64,000 bases of DNA from Balanoglossus misakiensis. Lineage: Eukaryota; Hemichordata. How positions within the stretch are numbered: position 1 is the stretch's first letter; every line of letters starts with the position of its first letter. The stretch is from NCBI GenBank assembly GCA_040954595.2, contig CM082578.2, forward strand, positions 8,432,001 to 8,496,000, written 5' to 3'. A program made the position numbers and the translations under genes. The notes under the pieces are model-generated. The model was not told the DNA's origin. It did no database searches and worked only from the letters and a program-made list of their open reading frames with translations. This document shows, one piece after another, positions 46,801 to 59,100 of the stretch.

Positions 46801-49800
46801 ATGTGTATTTTGCTACTCAAGTAGTTTATGATTTAAATGTTATATCATTCCCTTCACTGCCAAGCAAGTCTTGATATGACAGCTACATTCTAAAGTACTG
46901 TTCAAGTCGCTAAATCAGCAGACTTTTACGGTCAGGCTCCAACATGCAATTGTGGTGATAGCCACTCTACAAGTGCCCGTGGGTACAAGAGAGTCTGGTG
47001 GCATCTGAGGACATTCCTCCCAGCCCAGACAGAAAACTGGACCTTGACCTGGCTTGAAAGTTGATACTGAGAGATAACATAGCTAGCATACATAGACTAA
47101 TCAGCAGCATGCTTCTCTCTGCATGGAGTTGACCTGGGGAGTTGACCCAGTGATGATATTGGACTTGTATCACTTCTACTCATTCTCAAGCATACTGATC
47201 AATGCTGGTATTGACCATGTAAGTGTTTGCTTTGCAGCTGCAGACAGAAATACAATTTCTAATAATACATGTATCCACATTTCTGCTGCACGACCCCCAA
47301 GGACTGAGTTCTATATGTATTCTATACCCCCCCCCCCCCACACACACACTCACTACCCCAGTCCCTGTTTCCTGCTTTAAAGGTCCAGCTTTTCCATATA
47401 AAAATAATAAGGACTCGGACCAAACCAAAGTGTTGAAAGGGTTAAAATAACCATGTTCTACTACCGTAAAACATAGTCCGACATTGATGGATTATAATTG
47501 TCCAATGTGGTACCTGCTCTATCGGCCTTGGTGATGGCCATGCAAATTGTGTGTTCGCCATCAACAAGCCTGGATTGGACAGAGTGAGTAAGCAGCCTCA
47601 TATAGCCCCTTTATTCGACCAACATCTGTTGCCAAATCAAAATGATACACAGCATCATTGTGTCAAATCGGTTTTACACTGAGGCTTGTTATGATGTGAC
47701 ATCATTTTTATTCTGTCCACGGAAGACGCAAATGCCAACAGTACTATACCAGCGTATTAACTATTATTCAGGTATGTTTCAAATATGCCAAATACACATA
47801 TCTTTAATTATCATGGCATGAGGCAGTATATTATTAAGTGCAGATCAGGTCATACGTGTTAGTGTAGTCTCTGTTTATCATAAAAAGCTATTTTTTATAA
47901 TACAGGAAATCCAACATCCTTTACTGTTGCTCTGTATGTTGCTAATTTTACTCAGGTTGCATGACAACAAGTCTTGGTAAGATCCAAAAATAATGTCATC
48001 TGCATCATACCAAGGGTAGGATTCACTCTTGAAAAGGAAGTTCCCACACATAAACCTACTGACCTTGTTTGGTACATGTTAGTAGTGGTAGATGTGGAAA
48101 TAAACATTCCTTTGTTGATCACCATCAAAGTTTTGAATTTGATTAATGATTCTGATACTGGTATTATATTTTATAGAAAAGACAAAAACACAGATGTGCT
48201 GGCAAGTGTAATGATCAGTTTACAGAGCATTTGTGCCTGGGAGCAGAATGTAAACAAATGATGATCTTGTGCATTACATCAATCATAACACACAGTGTGT
48301 ATTTTAACAATGAATCTTGATGTCATGTGTCATTGTTTAAAAAAATGTTCAAAATATTATTCTGCATTGCAACCTGTTTAGGAGTATTGTCAATATGTTG
48401 CATGATATTGATAAGACAATGCAAACATATATGTTGTTGACATCAATTCCTTCCTAGTGAGATATGATGTTTTTTATGACAAGTTTCCCCAAGAGGCTTT
48501 TAGAAACGCACAAAGTGTGTTCTTAATAATTCGTTAAATAATGAAGTGACAGTCACTCTGACCATGACCAGCAAGAGACGTGACTGAAATGCAGCCCATA
48601 TTAAATTGAAAATCTCCAATGTACCGAGCTATGTATTCCTTCAAAAAGGGAACCTTTATTAGTCTAATAGCCTGTCTGTTTAGATGAAAAATTGCTCAAA
48701 GGATTTTCAAGGCAATCGTCAGCCACAGGCATTACTCACAACATGACAGTTTATTGTGCTCAAAAGTAGATTATTGATGTTGATAGATGAACACAAACAT
48801 ATTACCAACATATTCGTATGTTGCTGTATGGAATCTCGATGCCTTAAAGGATTTCCAATGTCTGAGCCAAAGATGAATGTGGAGAACATTAAAAGATTTG
48901 ACAAAAATCATTTTTCCCCAAAAACATGAATCACACAGGTGATGACTGTTTTCCTTCTGATGACAGGAAACTCAATACAGAAAACAATTATGCAACCATT
49001 CCTATAGCTTTCAACAGTGATATATAAATTACAATCAATCTTAATTAAACCGGAATCGCTAAATTACTGCAAATTAGATTTGGTAGTTAGCCTAAAATTG
49101 GAAGGAAATGTGTTTTGTAAAATTGAATATAATTATTTGAAAAGATAACAGTGAGTCCAATGTACCGATACTCTCTTATACAACCTGTGCAGTTTTTGTA
49201 TTTATTCTGTCATAAAATAACTATTTTTCCAACAACTGTTTCCTTTGGTCACAGCATCTGAACACTCTTCTCACTCTCAGACTACTTCTGCATTATCTGT
49301 TATCCCTGTATTCGTTTTTCCCCCCCTTTTTTCCCATAAATTTACATGTCTTATCCTGTATACCAATAATTATATATTCTATAAACAGCTTCATTTTTCC
49401 TGTCTTACAGAAATGTTCTGGGTTGCTGCAGCCAGAATATAGAAGTTTTAGTGTGGACCCACAGCTGACAACTTTTGAAACATTACAACAACTCCTAGTA
49501 AACGCTTTCTATCTTAACAGGTAGGTGTCTAGCATAGCATTTCTTAAAGCTCAGTGAGATAAGCAATGAACGTTTCAGCAGGATTTCACTTCACTTGCAG
49601 ATGTAGTGGCAGTGTATTTGATAATGGGAGACATACATGTATTGGTATGGCTGCTTTTGTCATGCATGCCAGTCCCTTTTAACTCAAACTTCCCTCTGTA
49701 ATACCCATTGGATTCATCCGTATTTTGCCAGTGCACGCATATTTGAAAAGGCAAATACAAACCACATGAAACTAAACGGTATTTTGCAAAGCGGAATTGC

Positions 49801-50728
49801 CTCTTTAATTCGTACTTAGCGCCCGATCTTCAGATGTGGTAAATCCTCAGAGTGTATGCTCAAAAAGTAATAACTGCTTCCACAGAAAATCCCTACAAAT
49901 TGTCAGATTACAAACCCAGTTCTCTCAAGCTTTTGAGGAGAGCGGCATTCTGATTTAAGTACACCAGTGTGTAATTGTTAAACTGTTCGATTGAAAGTTA
50001 AAAATTCTGAAAATTTAATCTGCTGTGGATTTTCCAAAGCTGTATTGAATCCCTGATTGAAATCGTTAGTGTCTGCTAGCAGCTGATAGTCCCATTGCGT
50101 TTCTGGTTTAGCTGCTGTATACTGCAAAGGATGTCCTAATCATGTGAAATGTCCATGAAAAGAGAAGGTTTTAGAGTTACCGCCAATGATTGTGTGTGCT
50201 GGAGACTTGGGTCCCGAAGTATCGGACCGATAACTTCACTCTCTTAATTACTAATTCAGTCAGCAATAATAAGTAAGTCAATTCTGGCCAGGTTACATCA
50301 AAACTCATTCTTAATTAACAGACTTGTTAGAGAGCTGTGGTCAGCAAGACTGACCGGAAGGCAAGCTATAAACTAATTGTGATGTAACTCCAGCTAGAAT
50401 GTTGGTTGTTATCCAGTAATTGCATTACACCGAATATTAAAGTAATTTCTAATGAGAGCAACAGCAAAGTTTTATGAGTGGGAACACCAACAACCTTGGG
50501 GGCAAGTTAAATGTGATAATGCTCCTCAGTAAATGTATTCATGCTAACATCACCTCATACATTTAGAATCATTAGCATGCAAAATTCAGCGAGTACCTGG
50601 CCTTTCAAATGACTGTGATGCAGTGATTTGAATGATACCAGCTGCTGGCAAGCAAAGGTTCCCCCTTGCACACAGACAGAAGTGAGGACGAGTTGCCCTG
50701 GCAAATAAAAGCAAAGAAAGTTCCCCTC

Positions 50729-50763
<35 letters not shown>

Positions 50764-53700
50764 GCCCTTAATTGAACCCACCAATAAGGCATCTCAATCA
50801 GAATGGCCAGCAGGCAGTTATCGATTCTGAACTGTATCATAGCGCATTTTATAGGATATCGAATGACGCTGTTTTGACAAATCCAGCAACCTGTATGGCC
50901 GTAGGTATGGTACAGTAGAAAGTACATTCCTATCAATGACAAATCACAATATTGAAAGTGTCTATAAATCAATCTGTGTGTTTGAGACCGTTATGCCCCA
51001 TCTATCCCTGTTTAGCCTGTCACAGGCTATTAGTATTAGCATGAACAGTGTGAAATCCATCATGATTTGGTTTTCACTATATGGAAAACTCGTGCTAAAT
51101 GTGTACATTTGCATAGCACTGGAGTCTGTTCTATTTATATTATATATACATGTTTGTTGCATTGAATAGGAAACAGTTAGATAATAATCATGCAGTGATA
51201 ATTAGCTCATTTATGGTGCAATTCTGAATTTAATTCAGTTGAAATGACATGATTGGGGTGTAAATGAAAGTGATCATTATCAAGGAATGATCTTTTCTTA
51301 TAGTCACCACAAATGTAGCTAAACACTTGCTGCATCCCTGTGTATGTGAAATGTGCACCAAGATAATGTGCAGTTCATTTTTTATTTATCAAAACCCATA
51401 GCCTTTTAAAGTGAAAGCCTTGACAGATGTGTACATTACACTTGACCTTCAGGGTTTAATTGCCGATTGTTAACACATCATGGATTTGATCATGTTGATG
51501 GCAGAGTTCAAGTTCAGAAAGCCACTGGAAACCTGTTTCTTCGCCTTCTCCAGCTCGTCGCTAATGATTATTCAAACTTGGTCCTTGAAAACGTGTAAAA
51601 TTTACAGCAAAAGAGGAAGTTGGATCACTATCAAAGTTGACAAGTCCCGAGCAGTTCCCCATCAACGGTTGCTATGTTTCCATCTTCCCTGGAAACAAAA
51701 TAAGGAATTTTTAATCAGTGTTTCATGACATGGACTTGTTTCATCAAGCTTGGTACATGTATCAGATCCTATGTCATCTTTGTTAAAAAGAGTCAGATAA
51801 AGCACCCCCGCTCGGGCGAATGACCCCCCCCCCCTCCCCAAAGAATTTTTTGACCCTCTAATGTTGAGGCCATATTCTGCCAAACATGCCCCCCCCCCCA
51901 CCATGTAATTGCCATGATGTAATTTGCATAACCCAACTTATAATATGGATATGAATGGGGATGACATTGCTATGTACCCAAAGGACAATGCAGAGCGGTC
52001 CATTGTATAATCATCTCTGATTGGTACATGTATGGTATCACACACTTCTTGCTAAAAAACTCATTGATGAGGTTTCTGGCATGACGTCAGACGTGTGATA
52101 GGTTTATTGTTTTCAATCACTAATTAACTCAAACACTGAAGGTGTGCTAATGAGACAATCTCTTTTCCACTGTCCAGCAGAACATGTTTTATTTCCCCTT
52201 TCAAAAATTGTTCTATAGATATCAATAATATATATAGCCTATAGAATTTCTGTATGTCTATAAATGTCTGTGTAGTTTTGACCCCCTTTCTATTGAATTC
52301 TATGGAAACATGAACATCTATAGAATGCTAGCATATGTAAGTCTCTATAGAACTACATGTACATCAGTGTTATGGCAGCGTTGGGAGGAGGTCCAGTCAT
52401 CAAGCAAAGTACAATATATTTGTCAGCCTATTAACTGATAAAAGTGCCATTACAACGAGCGATAAATCTTAGGGTGTTGTTACTTTGTACTTTAGGTTAA
52501 CCCTTTTCCTTGAAATCAGACAATGGTAGCCATTATTTGATTAGTGGATCAAAATAAAAAAATTAGGTTTTTGACCGAATAGGTTGAATTAATTTAGATG
52601 TGTGAATGACCGTCAGCTCCACTGGTAAAATAACCTTGTTGTGTCAGTTTCCATTTATGTGTATTGATTCCACCCTGGCAGTCCCCGAGCTAGTAATCGA
52701 TTACTATCATATCACAAATTTATGCGGAGGTGCTACCACTAATGCAATATATCTCTGTGACATTTATTCTGTTTGCTGAAAATAGCTTCAAGGCAGTATT
52801 TTACTTAACTGAGATTCGTGGATAAGTTGAAGTGGATGACATTATGTTCCAGTTTGTTAGCTGTTTCCGGGGTTAATGTCTTGGTTTGACTCATGACAAA
52901 GTGCCAGTCTTATAAGGTCACATGAGATGACATACTGTAGTACTGTACTCTCATTTCTATATTTGTGACACAGTTTATGATTGAACTTATTAATGTTTGA
53001 TTCAATAAGTACTCAATTTTTCTTCTCCATGTTTTTAATTCCAGTGATTTTGCAATTAGTTACTTATCCAGAGATGAGAATGGTGTGGAGGTGTATCTCT
53101 CACTTCTATCAGACTGGGATGTAGACGCTGCTTTTCTCAGTGCATCACAGCCATACTTACAAATCAAAGTGGATACTAAACCGTTTGACGGGCCAGGTAA
53201 GTTCTGCAGTGTGATTTTATCATTATGCGATAATCATCCTATCTGCCTGCAATCAAGGTACGTGTGTTAGTGTCATTAACATACACCAGTGCATGGCAAC
53301 TATTATGTCTGTGGTACTTACATTCCAATTCTATTTTCTATATCTCTCTTTATAGAAATCTAAATTAGTACCTACTAATGCTTTGCTAGATATTAACAAT
53401 TGATTTGATTTTCAGTAACTCAATCATTTACTTACACATTTCTTCCCGGTAGAAACCATAAAATTGCCTTGAAGTGTTAGCTGTTTTGCATGCTTCATTA
53501 GTTTGCCCTATTTGGTGTACCGTGGTAGACTGTGTAGAACTTTGACATTGTGAAATTAACATTTGAGCCATTCATTCATTCATTCATTCATTCATTCATT
53601 CATTCATTCATTCATTCATTCATTCATTCATTCATTCATTCATTCATTCATTCATTCCACTCACTCACTCACTCACTCACTCACTCACTCACTCACTCAC

Positions 53701-56136
53701 TCACTCACTCATTCAACCACCCACCCACCCACCCACCCACCCACCCACCCACCCAAACAACCCACCCACCCACCCACCACAAGTTTTGAAATGAATGCTA
53801 AATCTATCTTGGTGCACACCAGCAGTGCAGATTCAGTGATGTCTGAAACCTTGACTGTATTTTCTGTTTACACCATTTCAGGGCTCATTGATATTGTATT
53901 TGGTACATATACGCAAAATTTGCCAGACTGTCACTCAAGATAACCTATTAACATCATTTTCGTTGTCTCCCAATGTGTAGTAGATATGGCATGCAAATAC
54001 CCATGTGACTTTCCGTTAACCCAGCTAACCACAATTCCTCTTGAGTACAGTAGTTGATGCTTGCTTTTTACTTTCTAGAATCTAGATAGCATCTGCATGA
54101 ACCTTCTTATCCCTTTGTTCTGGGTTCTCCTGTGGTATTCCCTGTTATTTCTTTTCCCTATTTTTTTTCTTCTTGTTTCCCTTGTGTTGTATGTATGTGT
54201 GTCTTCAGGCCCTGCATGCACTACTACCACCACCACCTCAGAAGATGACAATGACAGTGACGTCCAGTCGACTGGAGAGTCTAACACCTGGCATGTGCTC
54301 AGCCTGAGAGACTATCCTGGAGTCAAGCCCGTAGTCAGAAAGGAGATCTTTGAGTCTGGGAGCTGGTCTCTCGTTGACGTGCAGGAGCTAAGTCAGATCA
54401 TTGATAAGTCCCGCATTGATTTCGCAGGTCTGGAGGACTGGGACATTGTCAACACCAAGGATGTGGTCGGGAGCAACAACTTGAAGGATAGACCCATGGT
54501 AGGGATGCCCCTGGTCGGCGCCCTGGTCAACCACATGGAGAGGACCATCAACCGAGTCCAGCGCATCTTCATCACGCAAGAGAGCGAGGACGAGATAGCC
54601 AAGGCAGCCAAGCCGCCGCTCAGCGATTCGGACTTCCACAAGTTCCTTGACCAGCAAGGTCGCCTGGTGAAACCCGAGGAGTTCCGACTGCACGTCTACC
54701 ACGGCGGGGTGGAGCCCTCCCTGCGGAAGGTGGCCTGGCGACACTTGCTGAACATCTTCCCGGACGGCATGACCGGGGAGGAGCGGTTCTACTACCTGAA
54801 GAGGAAGGCCAACGAGTACGAGGACCTGAAGAAGAAGTGGCTGGCGGACGAGCGGGAGGAAGTGAAGTACATCATGAACATGGTGCACAAGGACGTGCTG
54901 AGGACCGACCGGATGCACAAGTTTTACGCCGGCGGTGACGAGAATCTGAACGTTAAGAAACTCTACAATATACTTTGTACGTACGCGCTGTCGCACGCGG
55001 ACGTGTCCTACTGCCAGGGGATGAGCGACATAGCCTCGCCCATTCTCTACGTCATGAAAGACGAGGCTCACGGCTACCTCTGCTTTTGCGGCATCATGAA
55101 CCGACTGAAGGGCAACTTCATGCTGGACGGCGTTACGATGACCAAGAAATTTGAACATCTTGCCAAACTTGTCGAGTGCTGCGACATGGAGTTCTACGTG
55201 TATTTGAAGGAGCAGACTGCGGACGATCTGTTCTTCTGTTACCGCTGGCTGCTGCTGGAACTGAAGAGAGAATTTGCATTCCACGACGCCCTGTCCATGC
55301 TGGAAGTCATGTGGAGCTCCTTGCCGCCGGCGTTTCCGGAGGGAGAGCTGGAACTCGCGGGACCGCCCGCGCCACTCTCTCCGTGCATGTCCCCGACCGA
55401 CAGGATGAGGTTCCGGTTCGCCCGCCAGAGGTCCTCCAGTCAGGTCAGTAGCTGTCCCAGCAGCCCCAAGTCGGCAGAGACGTCGTTCAACGACACTCCG
55501 GAAACGCAGAGCCAGTCGGCGGCGGCCAAGGAAAGAAGGCAGGTTCCCAAGACGCTGCCGCGCCAGCGAAGTCGCATCGACTCCGACATCAGCGAGGAGT
55601 CCGGGTACTCGTCCAAGACCGCGTCCGGAATGCAGGTCGCAAACCCGGACAGTAACTGCAATAGCGAAGGCATCGTGCTGACGGAGAACCACTTCGGCCG
55701 ATCGGAGCAACCGGAGGAGGAGAGCAAACCCACCAACGGAAACGGCTCCCCGCTGTCGTCCCCGCAAACGCCCAAGTCGCCGTGCGTCACCACGACCAAC
55801 GGCAACACGGCCAAGACCGCCCTGGCCAATCTGCCCTCCCCGCAGGAATTCGGCGGCGGCAACCCGTTCATGCTGTTCCTCTGTCTCACGCTGCTGCTGG
55901 AGCACAGGGACTACGTCATAAGCAATCAGCTGGAGTACAATGAGATTGCCATGCACTTCGACCGGATGGTGCGCAAACACAACGTGGAGCGGGTACTCTA
56001 CCGAGCCAGGACTCTCTTTGCCGACTACCTCCGCGCTGAAATCATCTCAAATAGTGACGACAACTCAGATTCGCATAGTCCGGTCAAGAAATCCATTAGC
56101 AATGAATCAGGGGTCATAAATGGGCAATCGTGTTAA
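43819..56136 (+). CDS. TBC1D25: TBC1 domain family member 25 (OATL1-type Rab GAP)
   Basis: Exons 43819-43872, 49411-49520, 53045-53196 and 54209-56136 join in phase to 747 aa (human about 690). The protein is a Rab GTPase-activating protein recruited to autophagosomes through an LC3-interacting motif. Exons 1-3 encode the N-terminal PB1-like region (RIRVKKCSGLLQPEYRSF, then VYLSLLSDWD). The LC3 motif W-D-I-V is at residues 183-186. The TBC domain starts near residue 267 (YHGGVEPSLRKVAWR); the arginine finger is R337 in KDVLRTDR and the glutamine finger Q375 in YCQGMSD. A Ser/Pro-rich insert (about 470-655) splits the domain, which resumes at NPFMLFLCL (657) and ends near 713. The TBC region is intronless, with high G+C. 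The 73 residues before G179 are absent from the human protein as I recall it and can be removed by an internal acceptor. Confidence 0.95.
44611..44766. mobile_element. Foldback element, 49 bp arms
   Basis: Arms 44611-44659 and 44718-44766 pair with two mismatches and enclose a 58 base loop. Each arm tip is itself a palindrome (ATCTGATTAAAATCAGAT and its match), so the structure is nested. It looks like a small foldback or MITE; no target duplication is obvious. Confidence 0.7.
47395..47445. mobile_element. Partial copy of the AACCCTTTCA element, reversed
   Basis: Reverse complement reads TTAACCCTTTCAACACTTTG then GTTTGGTCCGAGTCC, close to the left half of the element at 38519-38609. The other end is not recognisable. 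Confidence 0.5.
49521..53044 (+). other. Intron 2 of TBC1D25
   Basis: A 3.5 kb intron with an (ACAG)9 microsatellite (50729-50764) and poly-C runs near 51824 and 51890. No coding or RNA pattern is seen. Confidence 0.75.
50729..50764. repeat. (ACAG)9 microsatellite
   Basis: Nine uninterrupted four-base units in TBC1D25 intron 2. Confidence 0.95.
53569..53779. repeat. Compound (CATT)n-(CACT)n-(CACC)n microsatellite
   Basis: About 22 CATT units (53569-53656), about 13 CACT units (53658-53711), then about 9 plus 4 CACC-type units split by AAACAA. Each block differs from the one before by one T to C change. It lies in TBC1D25 intron 3 and is transcribed in this orientation. Confidence 0.95.
54209..54427 (+). 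other. TBC1D25: Optional 219 bp segment between two tandem 3' splice sites
   Basis: TCTTCAG|GC at 54208 and TTTCGCAG|GT at 54427 are both acceptors in the same phase, 219 bp (73 codons) apart. Using the second joins DGP directly to GLEDWDIV, which is how the human protein reads around its LC3 motif. The segment encodes a Thr run, an acidic Ser/Asp stretch and a less biased part. Confidence 0.6.
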
Positions 56137-59100
56137 CCACAAAATGGCGAATCTGCCTCTAAAGATATTGATTTTGCCCATTTCACAATCATAAAAGGAC
56201 AGTAGCTTTAGCTTTTGATGTTTTCTGTTTAACCCACATATCCTCTTTCAGTTTCTTGTTTTACGGTACTGAGATTGAAACGCCCAGTGCTTGAGACTGC
56301 TAGTAGAGCCTATGTAATACACATTGATGTAGCTTCAAATTATATCTCAATTCTCATCAACTTAAATAGGGTTGTGCTACCTATGTGCATGATCAAAATC
56401 TAATGTGGTCAGCAGAATTTCAAGATGGCGGCTTTCTCCTGTGTTTTACAAATAATGAAATGTGAAAAGTTGAAGAAGTTCCTAATGGCAAGTTGAGTTG
56501 TGGGTGTTTTAACATGTTTCATGGGCACAATGAGAAACTGGAAGTTGACATGCCAAGCAGAAGTCATGACTATCAAAAGGTCACAGTCCACCGTCCTAGC
56601 TACAGGCAACCCAGTCATTTACCTCAGTGAAGGCAATGTTGAAGTCGTTAGTACAAATCAGCGGGTGTTTTAATGTTGCATGTAAATTGCTTGCCTATGT
56701 TACAGCTGTATTAATTGTTTGCCTCAGTGGGATAGAATACCAATAATATTCCAAACATGGGTACATTGTGAAATACATATACTGGTAGGAAAACACTCAG
56801 ATGAACCTAGTCAGTTGTGTGTTAAATTCTGGAAATCTCAACTGTGAAAACAAACAAACTAAAATTTGTATATTGAATATGAAGGCCAAGGCTGATGTTA
56901 TTGTTATCTTGCCAGATGAATGGACAGGCAGTTTGCATATCGGAAATGATGCCCTTTTTGGGGCACACTATTACTAGAATATTATTTTAACTTTTTTCTG
57001 TTGACAAGTATGTTGAACTAATTTCTTCAATTTCCAGGTATATTTGTGAGGGGGAGGGAGGAGAGAGTAATCTTTGCTAGACACCTTTCATGAGTGCACA
57101 CTTCCTCAAATTTACATTCTTTTCAGTTCAGTACCCTGTGCAGGAATTCCTGTAAACATTAGCAACATAACTATTTGTTCTCTTTCCTTTCCTTTTCTGA
57201 GAAAGTTTATGTTAACATTACAAAGCATTGAAAATCACAGATATTAACCAACATTGACATAATAGTACTTGTATTTACAGTTATTGTGGTATAACGGTTA
57301 TTTTGCATAATGTGCTGAAAAAAACACACCATGTTGTACAGCATGTTTGAACTTAAACTGTACACTGTATTCTGAGCGAAATGGCTGAATGATTGAATTC
57401 CTGCAAGTCTTGAGAGGAATGATATTACGGTTAAACATTTGTTGGATAGAGAAAACAAATGACTTTGATTTTGTGAGATGTGGAGAATGACTTTAAAAAG
57501 GATACATACTTAGTTTATAAATGAAAAAAGGTCAAAAAATATATTTACGGTACATATGAGTTACTTATATTCATGTAAACTACATTGTCTTTACACATAG
57601 ATAGTATATATACGACATATTCAGAGAACGCCTATTCCAACATATTGTACACAGGGAAATGGTCAATTATATGCAGGAACATAATTCTTGTGATGCATTA
57701 AGGAAAAAGCAAAGCATCAAGAGTCAAAGAGTGGACAAACGAAAGTGTTGATTCAGTAACTGCTGTTTCCTTCCCTCTGATTTCACATGCAAATTGCTGA
57801 AGTGGAAATTTTAAAAATTGGATTGAAGTGATCAGCGTGTGATTGGTTATCGCTATGATACATGGACTACGTTAATAGCCCTTACAGTGTGTCACATCTG
57901 TTGTGGTTTGAAAGTACAATGTACAACCAACTTTGGCATGTGTTGCAAGTCCTTGTAAGTTGCAAAGGATTCACTTTCCATAAGTCTCTGGTGCAGTGTT
58001 CACTGCAGGAATGGATAAGGCTTTAGTCATACGACATTCACCATTGCGCATGCCATGTGTTCAGATTACACTGGTTGCCCTGGTCACCTGTCCTGTTCAA
58101 CCTCAGTTGCCATGGTAACTCCTGAACCATAAGGCTCCATGGGTAAGAGAATCCTGAATCTTGAATCATTAATGGAAGACTGTATGGCCTTTTTTTGTGT
58201 GCAAATGAATTCGCAATAATTATTACCGGTATGAACTGGAGTGTCATAGTTGTTTACTGTTGTTGAAAGCAGCATTTTACGAAAGTCCGAAAAAATCAAA
58301 GCTACCAAAGTTTTTCTTTTTTTCAAGAGGCGTTCTGCTATCATATGGGTACTGTGCAAATAAGGCAGTTGAACGAATGAGCATTGTAATCCTTCGCTGT
58401 TGTGATATGCCAGACATGCATGTCTTTTTTTCCTCACTGGCAACTGTGCACCCTGTTAGCAGTGCAGTGTGGGTAAGAAAACTGCCTGATGCCACACTGC
58501 CATTGTCACTTTCCCCCTGGGTACCCCCTGAAATTATCACTCGGAAAGTTGATCATCTAAACCTTGTATTCATCACATTGTGATTGACAAGCGTAGCATA
58601 CAATCACAGTTTTCACATTGCATGAGCAGTGATGTACACTTAGGTCAGTTGCTAACACATACACGCATGCATGGTGACACATACCTGTCAACTTTCCTCA
58701 CAGCTACTGTGACATAGTCACTTTCATCTGCTCACCGTAAAGTTGTGTGTAATTCCAGCCACTCTGAATCCTTTATGCCTACCGCAGATGCTCCTTTTGA
58801 GCTTTGTGGAGAATTTGACGTGACTTGCATTGAAATAAACCATACGTTACTGTCCAGGGCGGTTTGCATTTACCATATTCACACTGCATTGTGTTTTCAG
58901 TCAAGTGTAGTTTGAAAAAAAAAAGCTTTATCAACTGGCTTATACATTACTTGATAGTCTTCATTTGTCTTCGTATTTACATGTATGTAATCCCTGTTTA
59001 GTCTGATAATCTAGTACTTAAACTTGTTTTGTGTGAGGGTACTGTGTGCTGATACAATCCTGTACCTGTGTGGCAGTAGGCAGTATGGCAAGGTGATGGT

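Larger units (their letters stand above)
43873..49410 (+). other. Intron 1 of TBC1D25
   Basis: A 5.5 kb AT-rich intron. It contains the foldback at 44611-44766, a poly-C run near 47328, and a MITE-like copy at about 47395-47445. No other gene is seen on either strand. Confidence 0.7.

Noticed and set aside
3411-51900. Recurrent poly-C runs, some followed by poly-A, as a possible signal
   Set aside because: They are scattered in introns and intergenic DNA with no fixed spacing or partner motif; simple-sequence slippage explains them.
53550-53943. ORFs encoding runs of SFIH, SLTH and PTHP
   Set aside because: They are translations of the tetranucleotide microsatellite.
54388-55980. A 530-codon open frame on the minus strand
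   Set aside because: It is the exact shadow of the G+C-rich TBC1D25 coding exon, whose plus-strand protein matches a known family along its length.
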